Below are positions 41,635 to 55,199 of a stretch of 64,000 bases of DNA, in pieces. The notes under the pieces were generated by a model. That model had not been told where the DNA came from. It worked only from the letters and a program-made list of their open reading frames with translations, and ran no database searches. Position 1 is the stretch's first letter. Every line of letters begins with the position of its first letter. The position numbers were made by a program, and so were the translations under genes. The stretch is from Scylla paramamosain (taxonomy: Eukaryota > Arthropoda > Malacostraca > Decapoda > Portunidae): positions 20,490,766-20,554,765 of the forward strand of contig NC_087166.1 of assembly GCF_035594125.1 (NCBI RefSeq), written 5' to 3'.

Positions 41635-41990
41635 TTGACATGCTCACACCTGTTGGACTCAGCTTTTTCCTCCACCTATAACAAGGGAGATGTAAGCAAA
41701 ATTCTTAGGATCAGCAACCAGGGTAGAACAAGAAATAACGGGTTCAAGTTTAAAAAATTTAGGTTTAGGAAGGAGATAGGAAAAAATTGGTTCTCAAATA
41801 GAGTGGTAGATGAGTGGAACGGACTCAGTAATCATGTTGTTAGTGGTAGGACACTAGAGAGCTTTAAGAGAAGATGGATGGGGATAATAGATGGAAATAG
41901 GTAGGTATATTTCAAACAGGGATTGCCACGTGTAAACCTGGTCACTTCTTGCAGCTTCCCTTATTTCTTATGTTCTTATGTTCTTATGGG
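41635..41990 (+). mobile_element. LINE C (CR1-like) 3' end
   Basis: One open frame to 41904 reads YNKGDVSKILRISNQGRTRN, then RKEIGKNWFSNRVVDEWNGL and SNHVVSGRTLESFKRRW, the typical C-terminus of CR1-like LINE RT proteins (FFxNRVVxxWNxLP...SFKxxLD). The short 3' UTR ends in TTCTTATG tandem octamers (about 41967-41988), as CR1-type LINEs end in short tandem repeats and not poly-A. It is severely 5'-truncated, the common outcome of target-primed reverse transcription. Confidence 0.82.
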
Positions 41991-42149
41991 AAATTCACAG
42001 TATTGTGAATTGGAAACAAAAATATAATTAGGTAACAATACATAAACAAAAATGTGTAGCCTAATCAAATATGTTGATAGGTTTGATGAGGCATATGGTT
42101 GGTGGGGAATTATCACTTAATTTTAGTAGTGTGGAGGCACTTCCCCCAC

Positions 42150-45100
42150 ATCTCAGGAGGAGACAGTAGGCACCTGCCGAAACGATAATTATTCCCAGGG
42201 AAGTCTAAAGCACTGGATCAGGGGATGCTGTGAACTTATCATTAAACCCAGCTGTGACTTCACTGAACGTTTCCCTTTATGCCTCACAAAACAAGGGGGT
42301 AGTTACAGCCTGCCCTCTAAAAACAACTCTCTTCCTTCACACAAAACTACAAGCAGCTAATTACACACACACACCATTCATTCAAAATTCAAACTTATGG
42401 CGACTCCTACACCAGCCTCGTAGTCTCCATCTGCGAAAGAGACAGCAAATGTCCCCAGGTGGGACTGCTCTTCTGATATCGATCTTAACCGTCTTGACGC
42501 CCCCCCTCAACTTTTTCTTCATTAACTTCTGCAACATTCCCGGTCTTAGATCTGATTTTCAATCAGTAGAACACCACATCTCCTCTTCTAAATTCCATCT
42601 TCTTTTCCAAGCTGAAACGCAAGTGTCTCAGGTAACTGACAGTAGCTCCTTTTCTGATCCCTCCTACTTTATTCTCATTTTCAGTTCAAAGCTGGATGTT
42701 GCGTTTATGTGCCGTTTATGTTTATGTGACTTAACCTGCTCTCGTGCCCATGCTCTTGAAGCTTCCGAGTTTTTCACAATCTGGCTACGACTACAAAGTC
42801 ACACTCAAAGTAAATTTATCTGTGCTGTATACCTCTCACCTATCTCTGACTATAAGAAATTCCTTGACTACTTAACTTCCAAAGTGGAGCACATTCTTTC
42901 TTCCCTTTTACAGAAATCTCCATTCTTGGAGACTTCAATATTCACCACCAGCTTTGACTTTCCTCTCCCTTCACTGACCGTCCAGGTGAACTAGCTTTCA
43001 ACTTTGCTTTCCCCCATGACCTAGAGCTATTGGTGTAACACCCTACTCGTATTCCTGACCGCCTTGGAGATACGCCCAACATTCTTGACCTTTTCCTACC
43101 CTCTAATCCTTCTGGTTATGCTGTCATCCTCTCTTCTCCATTGGGCTCCTCCGATCACTGTCTCATATCTGTATCTTGTCCTATCGCTCCAACTCCTCCT
43201 CAGGATCCCCCTAAGTATAGGTGCCTTTGGCGTGTTGCCTCTGCTAGTTGGGGGGACCTGAGGAAGTATTTTTCCTTGGAATGACTACTGCTTCTGTGTC
43301 AGAGACCCGTTTCTATGTCACAAGTGATAGTGTCTGGCATGGAGGTATACATTCCTCACTCTTTTTCTCGACCTAAACCTTTCAAACCTTGGTTTAACAC
43401 AGCTTGTTCTCGTGCTCTTCATGATAAAGAGGTGGCTCATCAAAATCTCATGTGCTTTATATTTCTGCCTGGAACCATGTCAAGTCTCTTCTCCAACTAG
43501 TCAAAAACTTCATTAATAGAAAGTGTCAAAATCTTTCAAGATCTAACTCCCCTCGTGACTTCTGGCACCTAGCTAAAACATCTTCAATAAATTTACTTCT
43601 TCTTTCCCTCTTTTATTTCAATTAGATGGCACCACTGCTATCACTTCTATCTTTAAAGCTAAACTCTTCGCTCAAATCCTACCTTGGATGATTCAGGGCT
43701 TGTTCCTCCCTCTCCTCCATTCTCTGGCTACTTCATGCTACTTATTAAAATTCTTCGCAATGATGTTTTCCATGCCCTCGCTGGCCTTAACCCTCGGAAG
43801 GCTTATGGACCTGATGGGGTTCCTCCTATTATTCTCCTCGACTGTGACTCCGTGCTTGCACCTTGCCAAATCAAACTCTTTCAACTCTCTCAACATTTAC
43901 CTTTCCTTCCTGCTGGAAGTTTGCCTACCTTCAGCCTGTTTCTAAAAAGGGAAACCGTTCTAATCCCTCAAACTACAATCCTATTGCTTTAATTTCCTAC
44001 TTATCTGAAGTTTTTGAATCTATCTTTCAGAGGAAGATTCTTAAATATCTATCACTTCACGACCCTCTATCTGATTGCCAGTATGGGTTTCATCAAGGTC
44101 GCTCTACTGGTGATCTTCTGGCTTTCCTTACTGAGTCTTGGTCATCCTCTTTTAGAGATTCTGGTGAAACTTTTGTTGTTACTTTGGACATATCAAAAGC
44201 TTTTGATAGAGTCTGGCACAAAGTTTTGATTTCCAGTCTACCCTCCTACAGCTTCTATCCCTCTCTCACTAACTTCATCACAAGTTTCCTTTCTTACCGT
44301 TCAATTGCTGCTGTGGTAGACGGTCACTGTTCTTCTCCTAAATCTATTAACAGTGGTGTTTCTCAGGGTTCTTTAATCTCATCCACTCTCTTCTTATTAT
44401 TCCTCAATGACCTTTTAAACCAAACTTTTTGTCCTATCCATTCCTACGCTGATGATACCACCCTGCACTTTTCCACGTCTTTTCATAGACGCTCAACCCT
44501 TCAGGAAGTAAACATTTCACGCAGGGAAAACACAGAATGCCTGACTTTTGATCTTTCTGAAATTTCTGATTGTGGCAGAGCAAACTTGGTATTGTTCAAT
44601 GCCTCAAAATCCCAATTCCTCCATCTATCAACTCGACACAACCTTCCAGACAACTGTCTCCTCTTCTTCAATGACACTCAACTGTCCCCCTCTTCTACAA
44701 TGAACATCCTCGGTCCGTCCTTTATTTATAATTTAAACTGGAAACTTCACATCTGATCTCTAATTGAAACAGCTTCTATGAAGTTAGGCGTTCTGAGACG
44801 TCACCGCCAGCTGCTAACTTTGTACAAGGGCCTTATCCGTTCATGTATGGAGTAACCTTTACATTTCTTGGGAGGGGGGTGGTTTCACTCATACCGCTCT
44901 TCTAGACAGGATGGAATGAAAAGCTTTTCGTCTCATCAACTCCCCTCCTCTAACTGACTGTCTTCAGCCTCTCTCATCACCGCAATGTTGCATCTCTAGC
45001 TATCCTCTATCGCTATTTTCATGCTAATTGCTCTTCTGATCTTGCGAACTACATGCCTCCCCTCCACCCGCGGCATCGCTGCAGAAGACTTTAGTTTTTC

Positions 45101-45362
45101 TTTCACCCCTATTCTGTCCACCTCTCTAATGCAAGAGTTAACCAGTATTCTTAATCATTCATCCCCTTCTCTGGTAAACTCCGGAACTCCCTGCCTGCTT
45201 CTGCATTTCCCCCTTCCCATGACTTGAATTCCTTCAAGAGGCAGGTTTCAATTTTTGACTACCACTTTGGACCCTGTTCTGGAATTGGCATCTCAGTGGG
45301 CATTTTTTTTGGGGGGGGATTTTTGTTGCCCTTGGACAGTATCTTTTCTACATAAAAAAAAA
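42150..45362 (+). mobile_element. LINE A copy, most complete in window
   Basis: 5' UTR from GGAGGAGACAGTAGGCACCT (42157), endonuclease from FFINFCNIPGLRSDFQSVEHH (about 42515) through ETQVSQVTDSS, CAVYLSPISDYKKFLDYLTSK and a frameshifted EISIxGDFN region near 42930, then SPLGSSDH (43140). RT: FHALAGLNPRKAYGPDGVPP (43770), NPSNYNPIALISYLSEVFES (43960), DCQYGFHQGRSTGDLLAFLT, VTLDISKAFDRVWHKVLISS, SGVSQGSLISSTLFLLFLND and HSYADDTTLHFSTSF (44442). The tail has RQVSIFDYHF-like sequence and the end signature TGGACAGTATCTTTTCTAC before poly-A. Length is about 3.2 kb, near the expected full length, with at least six frameshifts or stops, so inactive. Confidence 0.9.
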
Positions 45363-45390
45363 AATCACTGTTTATATGTCAAAATATGTA

Positions 45391-45749
<359 letters not shown>

Positions 45750-46095
45750 GCATGTTGTTGTTGCTTCTATTAGACTCGTGATGATATAATAATCCTTATG
45801 GGCTCTGGTGAAATCCTGCGAGGCTATCACAGGCGTGGCAGCTGCCCTGTCTTCTTGAAGAAGATACAGGGGAAGCGGATGACAGCTGGTTGCCGTGATG
45901 GGTGGACACTTGAGGCTTCCAGTTGGTGTTGTGACTGCAGGCCGATAGTTGGGAGCGTAGTGCAGTGCGCCGAGAGTGGAATCGCGGGCAGTGTACCAGG
46001 TGGTGCTCGATGGGGCGTCGGTTTTTGTACAAGGGTTTCGTCATGCTCGAAATTTGTGACTCGCTCGATAGTAGCAGGCGATGAAGGGGCTCATG
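45750..46095 (-). mobile_element. LINE C-terminal fragment (separate family)
   Basis: The minus-strand frame from 46044 reads RPIEHHLVHCPRFHSRRTAL then RSQLSA, matching the E(T/S)xEHxLLxCPRFxxxRxxL zinc-binding tail found at the end of many LINE ORF2 proteins of the I, R1 and related groups. Upstream Cys residues and the RNase H or RT parts are absent. It is distinct from LINE B, whose tail reads CDDCLVPLTVRHFLLECPSL. Confidence 0.6.
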
Positions 46096-46174
46096 TGTGA
46101 AATTTCATATGCGTACTAATATGAGACCATTTCTTCTTCACTTTTTTTTTTTTTTCAGTTCTGGTGATGATTTG

Positions 46175-46176
<2 letters not shown>

Positions 46177-46256
<80 letters not shown>

Positions 46257-46276
46257 GAGTATAGACAGATAGATAA

Positions 46277-46339
<63 letters not shown>
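46177..46339. repeat. (AT)n and (AG)n compound array
   Basis: AT 46177-46255, a short AGAT-type spacer, then AG 46279-46339. Confidence 0.97.
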
Positions 46340-46341
<2 letters not shown>

Positions 46342-46479
46342 CTTTTATTAAACATTTATACAATAAAACATATCTTAAGGCATCAGTAACTAAAATTTTA
46401 TGGATATTATACGTCCATGTAGTGAAATACTCTGAATTTCAAGCTATATGTGTTTGTAAACACATTTACATGTAAGCCT

Positions 46480-46673
46480 ATCACATCTTATGTGAGCTTG
46501 GAGATGATTGGCTGTTCCCCGCCACCAGAACACTCTGGCGGTTACCAGCTGCAACAGCTTTCATACTTTACCAAGCCGTGTCGTTGCTAAATAGTGATTT
46601 ACCAGCTCTGGTAGTGGCATGGTAACTTGGCCCTTGTAAGTGGGCTAGCTGGTAAGTTTGATGAATACAGGCC
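46480..46673 (-). repeat. MITE-like repeat, second copy
   Basis: It ends ...GTTTGATGAATACAGGCC at 46656-46673, the inverted counterpart of the terminus at 37198, and joins LINE A endonuclease sequence at 46677. Internal CTGGTAA/TTACCAG blocks repeat several times. The other end is not defined. Confidence 0.45.
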
Positions 46674-46676
46674 TTG

Positions 46677-47172
46677 GAATGAAAATGAAGATAGAGAAAG
46701 TATGTGGGAACAGAAAATGGGCTAGAGGAGAGGAGAGGTGGTGTTCTACTGACTGAACTTTAGATCTAAGCCCCGAATGTTGCAGAAGTTAATGAAGAAA
46801 AGTTTGGACGGCGCGGGGGGGAGGGGGTGTCAAGACACGATACGAAAAGAGCAGTTCAACCTGGGAATATTTTTTTCCCCTCCCCAGACAGGGACTCCGA
46901 AGCTGGTGTAGTTGTCGCCATATTTAATTTAGAATTTTCAGTGAAGGTTGTGCGTGTAATTTGGTGCATATAGTTTTGTGTGAAGGAAGATATTTGTCTT
47001 TAAAGGGTAAGGCTGTGACTGCCCCCTTTGTATTGTAAGACATAAAGGGGAACGTTCACTAAGATCACTGCTGAGTTATTGATAAGTTCACAACACAAGC
47101 TGATCAAGTGTTTGAGACATCACTGGAAGTAATTATAATTTTGGCGGGCATCTACAGCCTCGCCTTCATAAA
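46677..47172 (-). mobile_element. LINE A 5' fragment
   Basis: The reverse complement of this segment contains the 5' UTR seen at 42157-42320 (CACTTCACTGAACG-like, GGCAGTCACAGCC) and the start of the endonuclease (TCAACTTTTCTTCATTAACTTCTGC...GATCTAAAG, then TTCTGTTCCCACATACTTT). It shows that the LINE A 5' end is represented by three copies here. It is cut at 46677 by the MITE-like repeat. Confidence 0.75.
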
Positions 47173-47203
47173 AGCTTGAGAGTAGTATTCTTGTTCTCTG
47201 GGG

Positions 47204-48479
<1,276 letters not shown>

Positions 48480-48960
48480 TGCGTGTTGTGATTGTGTCGT
48501 TTAATTTGGATGAATATCTTTCCACACCGACTCCCCGGCTACTGGCCGGGTTTTTGGCGTATCGGAGAACGGTAGACTGTTTCTCCCTTTTGTCTGCAGG
48601 CTACTTTTTCTTGTATCTATAGTATTTTGTTTTGTTAAATGCGGTTGGGATCCGATGCTGTGTTGAGAGATTTGGACCCAGAGATCATAGTTCTACTGCT
48701 GTACAGTAACGTCTCCTCCTGCCTCGGGCAATATCCTGTCGGGGTGGTCTTGTCCGTCTTCTAGAAAGATGTAGATGGTACTGTTCAGCAGGGGAGGTAA
48801 TATTCTATGAGCGTGGGTGGTTTCGTTGTTGTTTTGGAAAGGCGGTAGCTCATAGAATATTACAATCCTCATAGTCGTTCTCCCTTGTCGTATCCGTGCC
48901 TCCTAGAACGTGGCTTGCAACTCTTTCCAAGGAAGTTGGAGTTGTTTGGCAGTTGTAATA
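48480..48960 (+). repeat. Diverged repeat with perfect 16-bp hairpin
   Basis: Second copy of the repeat at 16900-17320. GTAATATTCTATGAGC at 48797-48812 pairs perfectly with 48848-48863 around the conserved GTGGGTGGTTTCGTT core, and CCTAGAACGTGGCTT follows at 48902. Its class is unknown. Confidence 0.6.
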
Positions 48961-49229
48961 TTCCTTTACCTGTATGAGGTGAAATAGATTGGATACCTCA
49001 TTTGTTTAACTCGCCACAGGACACCAGGAGGACCCTGTAAAGGCGATTTTGAGCTCTGCATTATACTGCAAAGGAGGCAATGTAGGGAGGCTGACCCGAT
49101 GTAGTGGCAGCCGTGAAGGGGGCGGAACCTGGTGTTGCGACCATCTGGCAGGAGACTAGAAGGACCCTGTGAACTCGCAGTTGGGCCCCGCACTTGAATA
49201 AGTAGGTAGTAATCTAGCAATCTCCTTAT
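48961..49229. other. No gene seen
   Basis: Contains an imperfect duplication of the AGGACCCTGT segment (49030 and 49161). Possibly part of the preceding repeat. Confidence 0.4.
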
Positions 49230-49900
49230 CTGGCATTCTTCAATATCATTTTTGCGATCATCTTCCTATATTTCTTAATTTATACCATCCAGATGCTAAC
49301 CCTAATGAAGTAAAACACAAGATATCCTTTAGAATCAGAAACACGAAAAATAAAGATAAATTTAATAGTGAGCTAGCTAAAATAAACAGGGGCATCATAT
49401 TAAATAATGAAAACTTGGACGTAAATTTTAAGAAATTCTCACATATTATTGAATATCTCCATAACAAATGCTTCCCTACTGCAACTAAATATATTTCCTG
49501 CCAAAGATGGACTAATCCGTGAATAACATCTGACATTTTAAAGAGTATTTAATTGAAGAGTTCTCTTTTCAAAAAAATAAATACTTTAGAAAAGGTATCT
49601 TCCAGATACAAATTTACTTTTCATCTTGGGTCACTTTTCTTTGCTGCTCTCTGCCAACAATTTGAATTCAGCAATGAATCATAACAGCCTGTTTCTTAAG
49701 TATACATGTATGTATTTAAATTTTGATTATAATTATGTTTCATGTTTTTATTTTTTTCTATGAATTTTATCCCTTTGAGTTTTCTCTGTGTATTTTATCT
49801 AAATTTTAATTACAATTGTGTGTTTTATGTTTACTTGCCTGAAAAGCCACGGCTTTATAAAGGCTAGAATTTTAACATGCATAGATTTACTACTATCTAA
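49230..49900 (+). mobile_element. LINE E fragment (endonuclease end, linker, 3' part)
   Basis: Plus-strand FCDHLPIFLNLYHPD at about 49248 matches the SDHLPI..N end of an APE endonuclease (S to C), followed by SFRIRNTKNKDKFNSELAKI and FSHIIEYLHNKCFPTATKYI, the usual LINE linker. After NP and a stop the frame degrades, and most of the RT is missing. AT-rich sequence to about 49900 may be its 3' UTR. It is a different family from LINEs A-D. Confidence 0.65.
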
Positions 49901-50218
49901 TGTATTCTTCATGAATGGCTATTAATAAATTATAAAAATTAATTAATAAAATGAAGCTAACAGAGCTGTGAGAGGGACGGAAACTGTGGTAATATACGAT
50001 GTGCAATTTTTTTATAAATCGCAGAACAGCGACTGCTTGCCTGTAGTCAGGAGGGGGTGGTCGGGGCACTCGTGGAAAATTGGGATCCCGGTCCGCCTGG
50101 GCCAACAGCCTGCCGATATGAGTTGCCAGTTATGTATTTATGTTGCACTGTTACCATGATGAGCAAGCAAGGATACTGCCACGCTGAGCAAGAGAGGCTA
50201 GCAGGCAACAGTTAATGT

Positions 50219-50221
<3 letters not shown>

Positions 50222-50299
<78 letters not shown>
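50222..50299. repeat. (GA)n microsatellite
   Basis: 78 bp of GA repeats. Confidence 0.98.
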
Positions 50300-50301
<2 letters not shown>

Positions 50302-50384
50302 CCGGACCTATTTTTGTTTACTGTCAACGAATGTGCAGACGAACGGCTGTGCGCGCTCAAAAAATTGTCAATTTTCAAAAGTTG

Positions 50385-51993
50385 ATTTTAGATCTTTTAA
50401 TCATATCAGACGCTGGGGATTTGTTGTTTTTTAACTTCTTAATATTTCTAACTACCTCTTCTTCACTTATAGGATCATTAAGTACTGATAAAATTTCACC
50501 ATCCGCACGGTCTTCATCATCTGTAATATTCACATCACTATTCTCAGAATTTTCATCACCCGCTAGCTACTTAAAATGCTCATAGGATTAATTTAGTGTT
50601 ATGGGGATCTGATAAGCTCTTTTCTGACTATTCAAAATTTTACAATATGCTTTAGAGTCATCACTCTTATATTTTCTAAGTTTCTTTATTAAGTTATGCC
50701 TCTCCTTATTATTCACTCTTTTAAGATTTGCTTTATATTTCCTGCTTTTCTCGATCATGTTTTTAAAATTTACACTACTTCTATGCAAATGATACCTCTG
50801 TCTAGCTTTGTGGTATTCCTTTCTAGATGCACAGCACTCTCTATCATATCCCACTGAGGTGGCAATATTGGACTTTAATAAATTTTCATTTCTTATATGG
50901 TGGGAAAGTTACAAGTGCCGGTTCAGTCAGTATTTGTTTTAAATCTAGATTAATATCATCCATGGGTAATTCATAAAAATTGTTTTTCAACATTCCATTT
51001 ACTTGGCCTTACAGTTGATTGTCTTGATTCCTGTGCCTCTCGGTTTACAACAGGCACCGTACTTTGTATCTTACATTTAATTATTGCATGTAGTCCGCAG
51101 TGTACATCAGACCACAAAGGTTCATAGTCTAATACTTTAAAAACTACAACATACTTTATAATCACTGGTGATCCTAAAAAAATAGTCAATAGTTGTATTA
51201 TGCGTGGTAGTAAGTTTGCCAACGCTGCAGTTCTCCCCTAACCTTCCATTAAATATATAAACTTGGTGATTCTTCCAAACATTCAACAACTTTTTTTCCC
51301 ATATGAATTCTTATCTGGGGTTAAGTCCTGGTTTGCTCTAGTCTCAGTTATTCCAAAATCAGTTAAACTTACTTGAGGTACTTCTACAGACACAGGGTCC
51401 TCAGCAGTATCAGAAGGAGCATCAGACATAGTGAGAGTGTGAGCATTAAAATCGCCACAAAGAACATGCACATAATCGTCATAAGAATAAGTCAGCAAAA
51501 GATCATCCAGCTCATCATAGTGCTCTTCATTACCATATCTAGAGTGTGAGGGGGGAATGTAAACACAGCTTATTACCAGTTCCCTACAAAAATTTACACT
51601 ACTTCTATCAACTTTAAGTGAAAGTAAAGAATGATAAGTGTTATCGTAAGTGTTATGCCCCCACTTAAAACTAACATTTTTTCATGATGGCTGTGAGTAA
51701 ACCCTGCTTAATTTGCTTATGTTCTTAAAGACAATGTCAAAGCCAATATTTACCATATTATTTTTTACATTAATCATATCAGTACCATCACACTTAGTTT
51801 CACATAAACAAATCACATCATAATCTTTAATAAAGTTAATAAAATCCATAGATAAAAACTTTGACTTGATACCACAGACATTAAGAGACAACACATTAAT
51901 ATAATGCAGGGGAGGAACGAACTGAACAGAGTTAATATTATTTGCACTAACACCATTATCATGCCTAAGTATGTGTTGTGCCCCAGCGCCATC
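50385..51993 (-). pseudogene. LINE D ORF2 remnant (endonuclease and RT start)
   Basis: On the minus strand: LSLNVCGIKSKFLSMDFINF and YDVICLCETKCD (endonuclease start, 51894), LCGDFNAHTLTMSDAP (GDFN motif, about 51460), VLDYEPLWSDVHCGLH (SDH-type motif, about 51125), WNVEKQ linker, the basic GYDRECCASRKEYHKARQRYH linker with KSDDSKAYCKILNSQK (50854-50590), and NDPISEEEVVRNIKKLKNNK, the RT entry block (about 50470). The RT stops here at about 50385, so the element is 3'-truncated or rearranged. The frame is broken several times. Endonuclease and RT would mediate retrotransposition in an intact copy. Confidence 0.78.
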
Positions 51994-52840
51994 TTAGGCC
52001 CTTGTTAAGTGATCTAGATTTAACTTTTTCCAATCAGAAGCAGAAATACCAATCTTTTCTAAGTCATCAGGACAGTTTATAACTACAGGTTTACCCCACT
52101 GTTCAACCATGCATGAATGCTCCCCTCCCTTTTGGACACATTTTTCACAGTTTCTTGATCCTTAACCATATTCAACATTTTAGCCCTTAAGGAGGTCATA
52201 TCATCATTTATATACACTTTTCTTTGCCTACCTTTGATTTTTTTTTTTTTTTTTTTTCTTATTTTGCATAATTTCATTTTTTTTTTTTTTTCCTCGGTGA
52301 CAAAACCTCACAATCACTGGCCTACCTCCTTCCCTGGGTCTCCCCAAACGGTGAACAACAGAAATGTCATCCTGCTCAATTTTCACTTCAATAGTATCAG
52401 CAAGTTCTATAACTTTAGCTTCCAGCATCTCCTCACTTTCGTCCTCTTCCCCCTCTAGTCTAAAAATACGTAAGTTCTCCCTTCGGGAGTACTGCTCCAT
52501 CTTGTTTTCATTGAGCAGGAGGCAATTCCCCTGCATTACTGCGATCTTGTTTTCTAATTTATCATTGAATTCCTTGAAAGAAATACATACAGCTGTAGAT
52601 ACAGCGACCGAAATTATGCTGGCCAGGCTGGGCAGCATAACAACTGCATCCTTAATCGTCTTGCTTACACTTCTGCTCTCCCTTCTATCAATGCTGCTGG
52701 TTATATTAGCAAGCTCGTTTTCTACCTTTGTCTTCACTAATTCTTCAAGTTCAGACCCAATGAAGTGTACCATTGTTGTGTGGAGTTCAGCAATAGAATT
52801 TCTTTACATGCATAGGTCGGTGAAGGTGTTACAGTATATA
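51994..52840 (-). pseudogene. LINE D ORF1 remnant (coiled coil, RRM-like)
   Basis: The frame from 52773 begins MVHFIGSELEELVKTKVENE, continues through a coiled-coil stretch (FNDKLENKIAVMQ) and the diagnostic ENKMEQYSRRENLRIFRLEG, then VIELADTIEVKIEQDDISVV, HRLGRPREGGRPVIVRF. This is the L1-type ORF1 pattern (coiled coil, RRM, basic C-terminal domain; YSRRNNLRI..G and HRLG..RPIIVKF). A-runs at about 52238-52290 shift the frame; it resumes GRQRKVYINDDMTSLRAKM and ends at a stop near 51994. Only about 50 bases separate it from ORF2 homology. Confidence 0.8.
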
Positions 52841-53072
52841 CGTGTCAACACCACAGCATCTTGTTTACCTTCTGTGGCTCACACAACAGTATATGGAAGA
52901 TTTGATAATACCTTCAGTACTGACAATAGAGATGTTCCCCAGGCCCTGTAGCACGTCACATCAGTAGTCAGGTACTCAAAAGCTCATTTGAAAGCAGTAG
53001 TAGTTCCCAGGTTATGGTCGTATCGGAGAAACTCAACATATAGAGCTGTCTCAGGTGCCTCCTCAGCGTCAC

Positions 53073-53075
<3 letters not shown>
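52841..53075. other. No gene seen
   Basis: Possible 5' UTR of LINE D; nothing recognisable. Confidence 0.4.

Positions 53076-53102
<27 letters not shown>
53076..53102. repeat. (GT)n microsatellite
   Basis: 27 bp of GT repeats. Confidence 0.95.
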
Positions 53103-53103
<1 letters not shown>

Positions 53104-53348
53104 CATTCGCCTACGGTCGTCTCGTCTGCTGGTCACCCAGCCAGCCAATTCCCCCTACGGAAAGACCTCAGAGCTCATAGTGACTGATTTTTTAGTAGGA
53201 CTGAAACCACGTAACACACCTAGACAGTGTGGTTATAATTCTTTGGCTTACATACTGCATTTACTTGCTGCTTGGGGCTATACATGAAGACGCTCTCCGA
53301 TTTGCCTCTTCTTGTTAGCTGAGTGTGCTCATCACTGCACAACATACA

Positions 53349-53351
<3 letters not shown>

Positions 53352-53392
<41 letters not shown>
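53352..53392. repeat. (TG)n microsatellite at LINE C tail
   Basis: About 41 bp of TG repeats directly adjacent to the tandem AATAAG-type 3' end of a minus-strand LINE C fragment. Confidence 0.96.
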
Positions 53393-53394
<2 letters not shown>

Positions 53395-53770
53395 AATAAG
53401 AATATAAGAAAATAAGGGAAGTTGTAAGAAACCATCAGGCTTACACATGGCAGTCTATGTATGAAGCATATTTACGTATTCTCGCTATCATCCCCATCCA
53501 TAAATTTGTCCAGTCTTCTTTTAATGCTCACTAATGACTTATCATTGATAACCTAATTATTGAGTCCATTCCATTCATCTACCTCTATATTCGAGAACCA
53601 ATTCGTTCCTGTCTCTTTTAAATCTTATTTGTTCAAGCTTGAACCAATTAGTTTTTATTCTGTCCTGAATTATTGATCCTGGGTATTTTGCTTACGTCAC
53701 CCTTGTTGTATCCCCTATAGCACTTAATGACCATGTGCAGGTGTTCAAGGTTTAATCAATGCCACTGCGT
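53395..53770 (-). mobile_element. LINE C (CR1-like) 3' end
   Basis: The reverse complement reads LEHLHMVIKCYRGYNKGDVS, KIPRINNSGQNKN, then a frameshifted GSRI..MNGMDSIIRLSMIS, parallel to the plus-strand copy at 41680 (YNKGDVSKILRISNQGRTRN...NGLSNHV). The 3' tail (53399-53425) has AAGAATATAAGAAAATAAGG, the inverted TTCTTATA/TTCTTATT-type terminal repeats. Frameshifts are more frequent than in the 41.6-kb copy. Confidence 0.75.
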
Positions 53771-54020
53771 GACCATAGGCTACTTGAAGATCGCGTTTTA
53801 CTTTATCGCCTTACAGCAAATAAAAAAAAAAAAAAAAAAAAAGTGAGAAGGGACAGTTTGACCTATCGGCATCTCAAGTGCATCTATCGTTCTCCCTCAC
53901 ATCAATAGCAACAATGACCAGTATTAATTACTAGGGTCGGTATTCATTGTCTTAGGTGATATGTAACCGACTTTTTCCTCGGGTTGAAACGCCTTTCCTT
54001 CTCTATTTTGTGGTTGAGTT
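53771..54020. other. No gene seen
   Basis: Contains an A-run near 53821-53842. No coding signal. Confidence 0.5.
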
Positions 54021-54430
54021 CGAGGCAGCAAGTCATGGTAATATCATTCAATCATAGTTCTTCACATGTCGAGATTGAATGGTGTTGATATAGTAAAACA
54101 TGTGAATTAGAAAACGCGAAACTTCCAGAACCTCATACGAAAATTAGACAATGGAAGCTGTAAGGGATTATGTTTACATGGCCCCACTTCTTCCCTTCAG
54201 CTGTCTTGCCAGAAGTGTAGTACTGGAGTCCAACTTAAGGTAAAGATAAAGGGATGCCACCACCATGGTTGTGAAAAGACAACTATTTTTTTCGTTTCCC
54301 TTGATGAATTTTCGTGTGAGGTTCTGAAGTTTCGTGTTTTTAAATGCACATGTTTTGCTATATCGATACCACTGAGAGTCGACATGTGAAGATTATGATT
54401 GAATGATATCACCGTGACTTGTCTTCCTCG
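54021..54430. repeat. Long inverted repeat (~130-bp arms)
   Basis: 54021-54150 (CGAGGCAGCAAGTCATGG...CGAAAATTAGACA) pairs imperfectly with 54300-54430 (TTGATGAATTTTCGTG...CTTGTCTTCCTCG). Shared stretches include ATATCATTCAATCATA, CACATGTCGA, AAAACATGTG and CGAAACTTC-AGAACCTCA. The loop is about 150 bp. It resembles a foldback MITE, but no target duplication is evident. Confidence 0.75.
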
Positions 54431-54660
54431 CATTCGTCACTACAAACGCCACAGCATGGACATAACACAATGCATTTCACCCCTAGAACAGTGCCAGTAA
54501 GGTATCACCAAATACACAATAAACACTGACATTTGTAAGCTGCTCGATGTTGATCAATGTTGCAATGGGTAAGGGCGGAAGATGCACTTAAGATGCCAAC
54601 AAGTCAATTAGACCTAGCCCATTTTTTAAATCAATTAAATAATTAATCAATTTATTAATT
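54431..54660. other. No gene seen
   Basis: AT-rich spacer. Confidence 0.5.
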
Positions 54661-54664
54661 ATTA

Positions 54665-54708
54665 TTTGTTAATTACTTTATTTATTTATTTATTTATTTA
54701 TTTATTTT
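54665..54708. repeat. (TTTA)n
   Basis: Tetranucleotide repeat, about 40 bp. Confidence 0.9.
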
Positions 54709-54786
54709 ATGATTCCTGAGAGGCCTAAATTAAAACGCGCTCCTCGAGTAGTGTGTGCCGCTGCGACGCAAGATCGATGTTCGTTG

Positions 54787-55199
<413 letters not shown>

